From DATJGR01 sp032124855 (GTDB taxonomy: Bacteria; Pseudomonadota; Gammaproteobacteria; Pseudomonadales; Azotimanducaceae), in NCBI GenBank assembly GCA_032124855.1, contig JAQBCT010000334.1, positions 1 to 25,039 of the forward strand: 25,039 bases of DNA, given 5' to 3'. The notes beneath the pieces were generated by a model that was not told the DNA's origin, ran no database searches, and saw only the letters and a list, made by a program, of their open reading frames with translations. Positions within the stretch are counted from its first letter, which is position 1; every line of letters begins with the position of its first letter. The position numbers and the translations under genes are program-made. This document shows, one piece after another, positions 6,419 to 13,561 of the stretch.

Positions 6419-8694
6419 CAGCCGGCGGCGAGGTTCAGCTTGGCGTTGTTGATCGCCTTCAAGATGCGCGGCGGCGACATCGGGATGTGCGTCATGCGCA
6501 CACCGGCCGCATTCGACACCGCGTTGGCGATGGCCGCCAACGGCGGCACGATCGACGTCTCGCCGACACCACGCACGCCGTAGGGATGATTCGGATTGGG
6601 GATTTCCAGAATCTGCGTATCGATGAACGGCAGATCGGAACAAACGGGGATCCGATAGTCGAGGAAGCCCGCGTTCTGCAGCCGGCCATCGGCGCCGTAC
6701 ACGTATTCTTCATTCAGTGCCCAGCCGATACCCTGCGCAGCACCACCTTGAAACTGACCCTCGACGTAGTCCGGGTGAATCGCCTTGCCGGCATCCTGAA
6801 TGACGGTGTAACGCACGACCTGCGTCTTGCCAGTCTCGGGATCCACCTCGACGTCGCAGATGTGCGTGGCGAACGAAACACCCGCACCGTCGGCGACGAC
6901 TTCATTGTGGCCCGCGATCGGGCCGCCGGTGCGCGGTGACTTCGCGGCCAGTTCTTCCAGCGACAGCGGTGCCAGATTGCTGTGCGCAGCGCCCACGGCG
7001 ACCGCCTTACCGTCCTTCCATTCCACTTCGGCGGCGTCAATTTCCCAGGTCTTCGCTGCGCGCTCGCGCATCACGTCGATGGCGTTACGCGCTGCAAAGA
7101 TGGTGGCCATGCCGGATGAGAACGTCCCACGGCTCCCCTCTGTGGTGTCGTTGTGCCCCAACGAAGCCGTGTCCGCGATGGTGCAACGCACACGCTCATA
7201 CGGTATCCCCAGTTCCTCCGCGGCAATCAGCGACAGCGATGCGCGTGACCCGCCAACATCGACGGTGCCCACGGTCAACGAGACGGTGCCGTCCACGCCG
7301 ATATTCAAATCGGTGCACGTCTGGCCGCCGAAGTTGAACCAGAATCCGCAGGCCATGCCGCGACCCTGGTTCTTACCGAGCGGCGCTTTCATATGCGGAT
7401 GACTCTTTGCGGCCGCCAGCGTGGGGCCGATCCCGATCGGCCCGTACGTAGGTCCGTAGGATGCGCGCGTGCCCTCCTTCGCTGCGTTTCTGATGCGGAA
7501 GTCGATAGGCGCCATGCCCAGCTTCGCGGCCAGCAGATCGACCGTGCTCTCGACACCGAATGCCGCCATCGGCGCGGACGGCGCGCGATAGGCAGTGACC
7601 TTCGGCCGATTCACCAGCACGTCGTAGCCCACTGTCTTGACGTTCTCGAGGTCGTAACAGGCGAACGCCGTCATTGCGCCGAGCATGCCCCAGATGCCCG
7701 GAAACGCGCCGTCCTGGTAACGCAGCGTGGCCGATGCCGCGGTGATGCGGCCGTCTCGTGTCGCGCCGATCTTCACGTCCACCGATGTGGAACTCGTCGG
7801 TCCTGTTGCGCGAAAGACTTCATCGCGACTCATCACCACCTTCACGGGGCGGTTCGCCTTGCGAGACAGCGCGAGTGCAACGGGCTCTACCCATACATGC
7901 GTCTTGCCGCCAAAGCCGCCGCCGATTTCCGACGAGGTCACCTTGAGCTTTGCGATGTCGATGCCCAGCAAGTTGGCGCATATGTTGCGGAACGTGAAGT
8001 GTCCCTGGGTGGTAACCCACAGCTCACCCTGACCGTCGGGGCCCATGCTGGCCAGACACGCATGCGGTTCGATGTAGCCCTGGTGCGTCTGCTCGGTTTT
8101 GTAGCTGCGCTCCACGACGACATCAGCGCGCGCGAAACCTGCATCGACGTCGCCGTGCCCGAATTGAGAGATCTGCGCTACGTTCGATGCTTTCTCCGCT
8201 TTGGGATCGGCGCCCACCGTGCGGACGTGCGGTTGCACGATCGGCGCATTGGGTTTCATCGCTTCATCCACGTCGGTGACGTGGGGCAGCACCTGATAGT
8301 CCACCTTGATCAGCTTCAGCGCCTTGCGCGCCGTTGCCGTATCGATGGCGGCAACCGCAGCCACGGCATGCCCGTCGTACAACGCGCGGCCACGCGCCAT
8401 GCAATTCTCAAGAATATCGAGCATGCCACGATCGCCCTTGGTCAGATCCGGCAGGTCGGCACTGGTGATGACCGCCTTCACGCCCTTCAGCGCCTCGGCC
8501 TTCGATGTGTCGATCTTCTTAATCTTCGCGTGCGCATGCGGCGACCGCAGCACCAGGCCCACCAGCTGGCCGGGGGCGGATGCATCGGCACCGTAGCGGG
8601 CGCGGCCCGTGACTTTGTCGGTGCCATCCGGACGCGGCGGCCGCGTGCCCACCACTTTGAATTCCTGATTCGTGAACTTGGTATCGAGTGTCAC
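6418..8694 (-). CDS. Xanthine-dehydrogenase-family molybdenum-cofactor subunit
   Basis: This 758-residue protein is the large catalytic subunit of a molybdenum hydroxylase, the family of xanthine dehydrogenase, CO dehydrogenase (CoxL), aldehyde oxidase and 4-hydroxybenzoyl-CoA reductase. The cofactor-binding loop GGGFGGK and the C-terminal GVRGVGET are present; the latter holds the presumed catalytic Glu at residue 712. The loop that carries the catalytic Cys in CoxL (AYxCSFR) reads TAYRAPSAPMAAFG here, so this is not a CO dehydrogenase. The start is GTG 8694, supported by AGAGGA about 7 nt upstream in the gap after the 2Fe-2S gene. No ATG exists near the family N-terminus (FKVVGTRPPRPDGTDKVTG). 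It is third in a FAD, 2Fe-2S, Mo, MoaD-like operon. The substrate cannot be read from the sequence; aromatic, heterocyclic or aldehyde substrates are all possible. Confidence 0.93.
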   Translation of the reverse strand: MTLDTKFTNQEFKVVGTRPPRPDGTDKVTGRARYGADASAPGQLVGLVLRSPHAHAKIKKIDTSKAEALKGVKAVITSADLPDLTKGDRGMLDILENCMARGRALYDGHAVAAVAAIDTATARKALKLIKVDYQVLPHVTDVDEAMKPNAPIVQPHVRTVGADPKAEKASNVAQISQFGHGDVDAGFARADVVVERSYKTEQTHQGYIEPHACLASMGPDGQGELWVTTQGHFTFRNICANLLGIDIAKLKVTSSEIGGGFGGKTHVWVEPVALALSRKANRPVKVVMSRDEVFRATGPTSSTSVDVKIGATRDGRITAASATLRYQDGAFPGIWGMLGAMTAFACYDLENVKTVGYDVLVNRPKVTAYRAPSAPMAAFGVESTVDLLAAKLGMAPIDFRIRNAAKEGTRASYGPTYGPIGIGPTLAAAKSHPHMKAPLGKNQGRGMACGFWFNFGGQTCTDLNIGVDGTVSLTVGTVDVGGSRASLSLIAAEELGIPYERVRCTIADTASLGHNDTTEGSRGTFSSGMATIFAARNAIDVMRERAAKTWEIDAAEVEWKDGKAVAVGAAHSNLAPLSLEELAAKSPRTGGPIAGHNEVVADGAGVSFATHICDVEVDPETGKTQVVRYTVIQDAGKAIHPDYVEGQFQGGAAQGIGWALNEEYVYGADGRLQNAGFLDYRIPVCSDLPFIDTQILEIPNPNHPYGVRGVGETSIVPPLAAIANAVSNAAGVRMTHIPMSPPRILKAINNAKLNLAAG

Positions 8695-8728
8695 TGGATT
8701 TCCTCTTTCACAATTCGTTGCTGGACTG

Positions 8729-9214
8729 TCATCCGCGTTGTTTGGAAATTTGCTTCGCTGCCGCGCCGACGGCGCGCACGATCTTGTCGTAACCCGTGCA
8801 GCGGCACAGATTTCCGGCGAGCGCGTAGCGAATCTGTTCCTCAGTGGGATCCGGGTTGCGGTCGAGCAGCGCTTTCGCTGCAACGAGAAAACCCGGCGTG
8901 CAGATGCCGCACTGCAATGCGGCGTGTTCGATGAATTTGGATTGCAGCGGATGCAGCGCGCCATTCACCGCCAAGCCTTCGACCGTGGTGACTGCGCGCC
9001 CTTCTGCCTCGGCACCCAGCACCAGGCACGAACACACGAGGCGTCCGTCGACCGTCACGCTGCACGCGCCGCAGTCGCCGGAGCTGCAACCTTCTTTCGC
9101 ACCGGTGAGGCCCAGGCGGTCGCGCAGCACATCCAGCAGCGTCTCGGTCGGGTGGCAGACGAACTCGACGGCGTCACCATTGATCGTGGTTGCAACGTGA
9201 ATGCCAGACATCAT
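8729..9214 (-). CDS. Molybdenum hydroxylase 2Fe-2S subunit
   Basis: This 161-residue small subunit passes electrons from the molybdenum centre to FAD through two 2Fe-2S clusters. The N-terminal ferredoxin-like domain holds Cys43, Cys48, Cys51 (KEGCSSGDCGAC) and Cys63. The C-terminal helical domain holds Cys101 and Cys104 (QCGICTPG) and Cys136 and Cys138 (GNLCRCTGY), so all eight ligands are present. The length is normal for CoxS-type proteins. Its ATG (9214) overlaps the TGA of the FAD-subunit gene in a 4-base ATGA, and the Mo-subunit gene starts 34 nt after its own stop. This arrangement favours balanced production of the three subunits. Confidence 0.95.
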   Translation of the reverse strand: MMSGIHVATTINGDAVEFVCHPTETLLDVLRDRLGLTGAKEGCSSGDCGACSVTVDGRLVCSCLVLGAEAEGRAVTTVEGLAVNGALHPLQSKFIEHAALQCGICTPGFLVAAKALLDRNPDPTEEQIRYALAGNLCRCTGYDKIVRAVGAAAKQISKQRG

Positions 9215-10071
9215 TTACCCCCTGCGCGCTGATAGGCGATGCGCGCGGCGCGGCGCGCCAGCACACCCGCCACTTCGGTTCTGAATTCGATGGTGCCGCG
9301 TTTATCGTCGATAGGTTTGCACGCCGCCTCGCACGCCGCTGCCAACTTTGCGAGAGCTGCATCGTCGAGCTTCGTGCCGACGATGGCCTTCGCTGCGGCC
9401 GCAACCAGCAGCACGGTGGGTCCCACGGCGCCCAGCGCCACGCGGGCTTTCTTCACCACGCCGCGCGGTCCAAGTGTCAGACAAACCCCAGCGCTGACGA
9501 CGGCGATATCCATTTCCGTGCGCGGAATGAAACGCAGGTAAGCATCACCCGTCTTCGGTGCCGGCTTCGGCAGCACAATTGTCTCGATCACCTCACCCTT
9601 CTTCAGTGAAGTCTTGCCCGGGCCGGTAACAATCTCTTCCACCGCCACCGTGCGCCGGCCTTTGGGCCCGACAATGGCTACCTTCGCAGCGGCGGCTACC
9701 AACGCAGGCACGCTGTCGGCCGCGGGCGACGCATTGCACAGATTACCGACAATCGTGCAGCGGCTCTGGATCTGATCCGAACCGATCAGGTTGGCGGCCT
9801 CCACGACACCGGGCCAGGCCTTCTTCAGCGCAGCGTTCTCGCCAAGCGCTGCCGCTGGCACGGCGGCACCGATCCGAAAGGCACCCGCCGAACGCGTCAC
9901 CGCCTGCATGGACGGAATGCGTTTGATGTCGACCACCAGATCCGGTTCGATCGCGCCGCTTCTCAGGCGGACCAGCAGGTCCGTGCCGCCGGCGAGCAGA
10001 AAGGCTTGGCCCTTGGCCTTGGCCATCAGTCCGGCCGCTTCTTTGATTGATTTGGGTGCTTCGTATCTCAT
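9211..10071 (-). CDS. Molybdenum hydroxylase FAD-binding subunit
   Basis: This 286-residue protein is the medium subunit (CoxM-like), which takes electrons from the iron-sulfur clusters and passes them to NAD or another acceptor. The N-terminal FAD_binding_5 domain has both flavin signatures: LLAGGTDLLVRLRSG near residues 25-39 and TIVGNLCNASPAADSVPAL in the middle. The C-terminal part has the layout of the CO dehydrogenase flavoprotein C-terminal domain. ATG 10071 is chosen because the family begins with this MRYEAPKS-type segment; a GGAG lies somewhat far upstream. It is the first gene of the minus-strand operon, and a strong imperfect inverted repeat (10088-10128) stands in front of it. 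Confidence 0.93.
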   Translation of the reverse strand: MRYEAPKSIKEAAGLMAKAKGQAFLLAGGTDLLVRLRSGAIEPDLVVDIKRIPSMQAVTRSAGAFRIGAAVPAAALGENAALKKAWPGVVEAANLIGSDQIQSRCTIVGNLCNASPAADSVPALVAAAAKVAIVGPKGRRTVAVEEIVTGPGKTSLKKGEVIETIVLPKPAPKTGDAYLRFIPRTEMDIAVVSAGVCLTLGPRGVVKKARVALGAVGPTVLLVAAAAKAIVGTKLDDAALAKLAAACEAACKPIDDKRGTIEFRTEVAGVLARRAARIAYQRAGGK

Positions 10072-10087
10072 CGGCGCGTGGTCTCCA

Positions 10088-10128
10088 TTGCTCCGCGCGA
10101 TCGTGCCTAGATCGATCACGCGGAGCAA
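10088..10128. promoter_or_regulatory. Long imperfect inverted repeat before the molybdenum-hydroxylase operon
   Basis: TTGCTCCGCG at 10088-10097 pairs perfectly with CGCGGAGCAA at 10119-10128. After one C/A mismatch, GATCG (10099-10103) pairs with CGATC (10113-10117), leaving a 9-base loop. The repeat starts 17 nt upstream of the FAD-subunit ATG. It is either an operator or a stable hairpin in the 5' leader of the operon mRNA. It does not show the features I know for the molybdenum-cofactor riboswitch. Confidence 0.5.
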
Positions 10129-10175
10129 GGGGTTGACTCGCAATCGGCGTGAGAGTGCATTCGTGGTGACGCGCC

Positions 10176-10290
10176 AAATGGTGCCTGGCAAATGGTGCCT
10201 GGCACCACTTGGCCGATTCTAAAGGTGGCGCTGCCCACAACCGCAGTCAAATGCTGCGAGCGGCCAAAGGGTGCCTGGCACCATTTGGCC
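10176..10290. repeat. Cluster of GGTGCC-type palindromic repeats
   Basis: AAATGGTGCCTGGC occurs twice in tandem (10176-10189 and 10190-10203). The second copy runs into GCACCACTTGGCCGATT. A third, inverted-symmetric copy lies at 10262-10290, where GGCCAAA...GGTGCC pairs with GGCACC...TTTGGCC in 13 of 14 positions around a central T. The flanks CTTGGCCGATT and TTTGGCCGATT are also shared. This looks like a short dispersed palindromic element, probably REP-like and unrelated to the GGGGCTTCAGCCCC family elsewhere in the window. Confidence 0.8.
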
Positions 10291-10376
10291 GATTTCATCG
10301 TGGCGACGGATTTGGCGGCAACACGCACATGCCTCAAGATGCTACGGCTAACGACAAAAGTTGAAGTGAGGACACC

Positions 10377-11612
10377 ATGGCAATCGATTTCGTAATTCCT
10401 GATGAAGCAAAAGCACTGCGCAAGCGGATCCGCGCGTGGGTGCACGATGAATGCGTCCCCGCCGAAAAGCGGCTGATCGCGGGCGAAGACTACAAGACGA
10501 TCCTGGGCGAACTGCGCAAAAAGGCGCGCGCGCAGGGTCTGTGGTGTCCGTTCATTCCTAAGGAGTACGGCGGCATGGGGCTGGGGCCACTGGCCAACGC
10601 ACTCGTGCAGATGGAGCTGGGTGAGAGTTATCTGGGTGCGCTGTCGATGAACACGCAAGGCCCTGATGACGCCACGATGCTGACGCTGCTCGAACACGGC
10701 ACCGAGTACCAGAAGGAGAAGTTTCTCAAGCCGCTGCTCAATGGCGATAAGCGCATCTGCTATTCGATGACGGAAAAGGCGGCTGGCGCCGACGCCACCG
10801 GCATGCAGACGCGCGCGGAGCGCAAGGGCAACGACCTCTACGTGCTGAACGGTGAGAAGTGGTTTTCCTCCGCCGCAAGCGTCGCTGACATCGCCGTTGT
10901 GATGGCCAAAACCGATCCCGACGCACCGCGTCACCAGCAGTTCTCCACGTTTATCGTCGAACTGCCGAACCCAGGCTATAAGATCAAACGCGACATTCCG
11001 ACGATGGCGCTCGAAGGCCCGTTGTCTCACATCCTGGGCGGGGGCCATTCCGAAGTTGAAATCAAAAACCTCGAACTGCCGGCCGAGAATCTGCTGGGCG
11101 GCGAAGGCAACGGTTTCAACATGGGGCAGCACCGACTCGCGTATGGCCGGCTGCGTCACGGCATGCACAACGTCGCGATGGCGCAGCGCGCGCTGGATAT
11201 GGCGACTGAACATGTCACCAATCGCACGACATTCGGCAAGAAGCTCGATGAGCGGCAGGCGGTGCAGTTCATGCTGGCCGAGTGCGCCAGCCAACTGTAC
11301 ATCGCGCGCCTGATGCTGATGCACATTGCGTACAAAGCGGAGAACAAGATGGATATCCGCCAGGAAAACGGCATTGCAAAAGTCTTTCTCGCGCATATGG
11401 TGCACCACGTTGTGGACACGGCGATTCAGCTGCACGGCGCGCTGGGTTATTCGCGCGATACCCCACTCGCTGCGTGGTACACCCACATCCGCTCGCAACG
11501 TCTGGTGGATGGCCCCGACGAGGTGCATCGCTGGACCACCGGCCGCAACGTCATCAAGGCGTTCAAGGCAACCGGTACGACGGCGGGCGCGTGCGGCGGG
11601 GATTTGCTGTAG
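10377..11612 (+). CDS. Acyl-CoA dehydrogenase, ACAD10/11-like
   Basis: This flavoenzyme removes two hydrogens from an acyl-CoA and passes electrons to electron-transfer flavoprotein. The 411-residue protein has the full three-part fold: a helical N-terminus with PFIPKEYGGMGLGPL, a middle beta domain (YSMTEKAAGADATGMQTRA, then LNGEKWFSS) and a C-terminal helical domain (NRTTFGKKL, then IQLHGALGYSRDTPLA). The closing motif RLVDGPDEVHRWTTGR is typical of the ACAD10/ACAD11 branch. The residue aligned with the catalytic Glu of medium-chain dehydrogenase (YEG) is Asp378 (VDGPDEVH), as I expect for this branch. GTGAGG lies 6-11 nt before the ATG. It heads a short plus-strand run with the SnoaL-like and chalcone-isomerase-like genes. 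The natural acyl chain is unknown. Confidence 0.94.
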   Translation: MAIDFVIPDEAKALRKRIRAWVHDECVPAEKRLIAGEDYKTILGELRKKARAQGLWCPFIPKEYGGMGLGPLANALVQMELGESYLGALSMNTQGPDDATMLTLLEHGTEYQKEKFLKPLLNGDKRICYSMTEKAAGADATGMQTRAERKGNDLYVLNGEKWFSSAASVADIAVVMAKTDPDAPRHQQFSTFIVELPNPGYKIKRDIPTMALEGPLSHILGGGHSEVEIKNLELPAENLLGGEGNGFNMGQHRLAYGRLRHGMHNVAMAQRALDMATEHVTNRTTFGKKLDERQAVQFMLAECASQLYIARLMLMHIAYKAENKMDIRQENGIAKVFLAHMVHHVVDTAIQLHGALGYSRDTPLAAWYTHIRSQRLVDGPDEVHRWTTGRNVIKAFKATGTTAGACGGDLL

Positions 11613-11662
11613 GACTCGCTGGAACCAGAACCCACGGCTGAAACTGACGAGGGAGAAACGTA

Positions 11663-12088
11663 ATGGCCGACACTCTGCAAGCTGTCGCGGACCGCATCGC
11701 GCTGATGGATGTGATGTTGAAATACGCCAAGGGCGTTGATGAGCGCGATCTCGACCTCTATGAATCGCTGTTCGCCGACGATGTGGAAGTGGTGGGCTTC
11801 GGCCCCAAGCCGTTTCACGGGGCCGCGGCGTGGGCCGCGTTCGTGAAAGAAGCGCTGGCGCAGTACGGCCCTACGCAGCACATGCTCGGACCCCAACTCG
11901 CAACCGTGTCGGGTGACACCGCGCACTGTCGCACCGACGTGCAGGCGCTGCACTTCATGAAGGATGCGCCCAAGACGACGCTGACACTGTGGGCAACCTA
12001 CCTCACCGACATGCGGCGAACAGATGGTGAGTGGAAAATCGCGCGGCATGAGCTGGTGTCGCGCGGCATTCAAACGCGATCGGACTAG
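11663..12088 (+). CDS. SnoaL-like (NTF2-fold) protein
   Basis: This 141-residue protein has the pattern of the SnoaL-like cone-fold family. There is an N-terminal helix pair (DRIALMDVMLKYAKGVDERD), LYESLFADDVEV, a middle segment beginning with HGAAAWAAFV, the conserved QHMLGPQLATVSGDTAHC strand pair, and a final ELVSRGIQT strand. Members act as isomerases, hydratases or hydroxylase partners on small polycyclic or aromatic substrates, and many have no known role. The start is ATG 11663, with GAGGGAG upstream. It begins 50 nt after the acyl-CoA dehydrogenase and ends 13 nt before the next gene, so a shared transcript is likely. The neighbourhood suggests a step in catabolism of a cyclic substrate, but this is not proven. 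Confidence 0.85.
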   Translation: MADTLQAVADRIALMDVMLKYAKGVDERDLDLYESLFADDVEVVGFGPKPFHGAAAWAAFVKEALAQYGPTQHMLGPQLATVSGDTAHCRTDVQALHFMKDAPKTTLTLWATYLTDMRRTDGEWKIARHELVSRGIQTRSD

Positions 12089-12101
12089 TCGAGGAATGAT
12101 A

Positions 12102-12668
12102 ATGAAGGCAATTCGAATGGTGCTGTTGAGCGCATTGCTCACCACCACCGCGGCGACGCGCGCCGCCGAATGCATCGGCGTGACCATGCCGGATCAATTC
12201 GTTCTGGACGACAAAACGCTGGTCCTCAACGGTTTGGGCGCGCGGCTCGCCACGATGCTGAAAGTGAAGGTCTACGTTGCGGGCCTGTACCTCGAGCAGC
12301 ACTCAACGGATGCCGCAGCGATCATCGCCACGGATCAGCCGCGCCACCTGGCGCTGCATTTTGTGCGCAATGTGGATCGCAAGGAAATCACCGACGCCTG
12401 GACTGAGGGGTTCAAGAAGAACGGCGCCGATATGAAAGCCCTGGCCGCACGCATTGATACGCTGAACGAGGCAATGACCGATCTGCCGACGGGCTCGGAG
12501 CTGGTATTCAGCTACGAACCGAGTAAGGGCACGGCGGTATCCATCGACAACAACCGCAAAGCTGAAATTGCTGGTGCAGACTTCGCATCAGGTCTGATGG
12601 CGATCTGGCTGGGAAAGCCGCCGAACAGTGAAGTGAAAACGGGCCTGCTGGGGGGCGATTGTGATTGA
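12102..12668 (+). CDS. Exported chalcone-isomerase-like domain protein
   Basis: This 188-residue protein has an N-terminal signal peptide (MKAIRMVLLSALLTTTAATR, cleaved near ARA-AE) and a bacterial chalcone-isomerase-like domain. The family signatures are the strand TLVLNGLGARLATMLKVKVY leading into VAGLYLEQ, ALHFVRNVDRKEITDAWTEG, and a C-terminal GLMAIWLGKPPNSEVKTGLL. These bacterial proteins are usually periplasmic and lack the plant enzyme's catalytic residues; they are thought to bind fatty-acid-like ligands or to have unknown roles. ATG 12102 is chosen because GAGG at 12091-12094 lies 7 nt away; an ATG at 12096 is in the same frame. It probably belongs to the acyl-CoA dehydrogenase transcript. 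It converges on the NUDIX gene with a 21-nt gap. Confidence 0.88.
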   Translation: MKAIRMVLLSALLTTTAATRAAECIGVTMPDQFVLDDKTLVLNGLGARLATMLKVKVYVAGLYLEQHSTDAAAIIATDQPRHLALHFVRNVDRKEITDAWTEGFKKNGADMKALAARIDTLNEAMTDLPTGSELVFSYEPSKGTAVSIDNNRKAEIAGADFASGLMAIWLGKPPNSEVKTGLLGGDCD

Positions 12669-12672
12669 GAGA

Positions 12673-12690
12673 ATCGGTCGCATGGCCGAT
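12673..12690. terminator. Possible bidirectional terminator hairpin
   Basis: ATCGGTC (12673-12679) pairs with GGCCGAT (12684-12690), with one T-G pair, around the loop GCAT. The hairpin lies between the ends of two converging genes. There is no clear run of T on either side, so a Rho-independent terminator is only a weak reading. Confidence 0.3.
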
Positions 12691-13436
12691 CAATCAACGT
12701 CGATCGAATTCTCGTAGACGAATCCGCCGCTCGACATGACCAGCCGATGCCGCGCCCCTGTGACATCGGCGCTCCAGCCGGTGTAACCGGCGTCGCCGTC
12801 CCACATGGCGACGCGCACCCCGTCGGCGCGCTTGCCCACGCGCGTCTGGTAATAGCGCGGCGGCTTCGCACCTAGCCGGTCGAACGCCGCCGCGGCACTG
12901 GTGTCACGCAGCAGCTGATGCAGCGTCACCCAGGTGGGTGGCGCCAGATCGATTTCTCCTGCTGCGTGACGCTGCAGCGCCACACCGGGTGCAAGCCACG
13001 CATGGTTCTGTATTTCACCGCCGTCGATCGTGACATCGTGTTCGGCCGCATGCGCGGCGAAGAACCAGGTGGCGAAGCGTTTCGGCGTACCCGGTGGCGG
13101 CGTCCAGTGCGCGAACCAGACGAATCCGTCGGGCGAGAGAGTGAGACCCGCTTCTTCGTATGTTTCGCGGGCGGCGGCATTGCGTGCCGCGACATCCGCA
13201 TCGCGCCCGGCAGGATAGTCCGCAGCGTCGATCCGCCCGCCCGGAAAAACCCACATGCCGCCGAAAGCGATCTGCGAAGCCTTGTGCAGCATGAGCACCT
13301 CGAGGCGCTGCGCGTGGTCACGCAACAACACCACGGTGGCCGCCGGAATGGCTGGCGCCTGCGTGTCATGGGCGGCGGGATTCTCACCATAAATGTCGTT
13401 GCGGTGTCGGCCGCTGATTTGCTTATCGTCGGTCAC
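12690..13436 (-). CDS. NUDIX hydrolase, NUDT19/CoA-diphosphatase-like
   Basis: NUDIX hydrolases split nucleoside diphosphates linked to another group. The NUDIX region begins at FPGGRID (residues 64-70) and ends in RETYEEAGL (Arg90 to Leu98), so the metal-binding REXXEEXG core is intact. About 19 residues separate the two parts, longer than in the standard box. Such an insertion is a feature of the NUDT19-type CoA and acyl-CoA diphosphatases, which fits the acyl-CoA genes on either side, but substrate assignment remains inference. GTG 13436 is chosen as start because GGAG lies 7 nt before it. A TTG 24 nt further upstream is in frame, but it abuts the REPIN and has no ribosome-binding site. 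The protein would be 248 residues. A REPIN separates it from the metallo-hydrolase gene upstream. Confidence 0.85.
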   Translation of the reverse strand: MTDDKQISGRHRNDIYGENPAAHDTQAPAIPAATVVLLRDHAQRLEVLMLHKASQIAFGGMWVFPGGRIDAADYPAGRDADVAARNAAARETYEEAGLTLSPDGFVWFAHWTPPPGTPKRFATWFFAAHAAEHDVTIDGGEIQNHAWLAPGVALQRHAAGEIDLAPPTWVTLHQLLRDTSAAAAFDRLGAKPPRYYQTRVGKRADGVRVAMWDGDAGYTGWSADVTGARHRLVMSSGGFVYENSIDVD

Positions 13437-13460
13437 GCGGCGGCTCCAATGAAGATTCAA

Positions 13461-13530
13461 GTGGGAGGGGCTTCAGCCCCGATCCTTGTCGCAGGCTTTT
13501 CAGACCAATCGGGGCTGAAGCCCCTCCCAC
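13461..13530. repeat. REP doublet (REPIN), second copy
   Basis: The arms at 13461-13483 and 13508-13530 are perfect 23-bp inverted repeats, each with the core GGGGCTTCAGCCCC. The outer ends read GTGGGAGG, against GTAGGAGG in the first copy. The left arm goes on to match the 6079 copy through GATCCTTGT, but the right arm does not, so the inner loops differ. The element lies between two minus-strand genes, upstream of the NUDIX start. Confidence 0.9.
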
Positions 13531-13561
13531 CACCGATGCTGTCGACCCTTGCAACATCGGC

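Larger units (their letters stand above)
10072..10376. other. 305-bp divergent intergenic region
   Basis: No gene is credible here. The region separates the minus-strand molybdenum-hydroxylase operon from the plus-strand acyl-CoA dehydrogenase. It holds a long imperfect inverted repeat near the hydroxylase start (10088-10128) and a cluster of GGTGCC-type repeats (10176-10290). The last 80 bases before the dehydrogenase show no clear promoter; GTGAGG at 10366-10371 is a plausible ribosome-binding site for ATG 10377. Confidence 0.7.

Noticed and set aside
7393..8934. Long plus-strand open frame opposite the molybdenum subunit
   Set aside because: It is antisense to a clearly conserved enzyme, is very rich in Arg, His and Cys, and shows no family motif. 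It is a high-GC shadow.
8695..8964. N-terminal extension of the molybdenum subunit to an ATG at 8964
   Set aside because: It would overlap the 2Fe-2S gene by over 230 bases in another frame, and its sequence does not resemble the family. GTG 8694 has a good ribosome-binding site.
10116..11528. Long minus-strand open frame opposite the acyl-CoA dehydrogenase
   Set aside because: It mirrors a conserved plus-strand gene and runs through repeat sequence; no recognisable domain.
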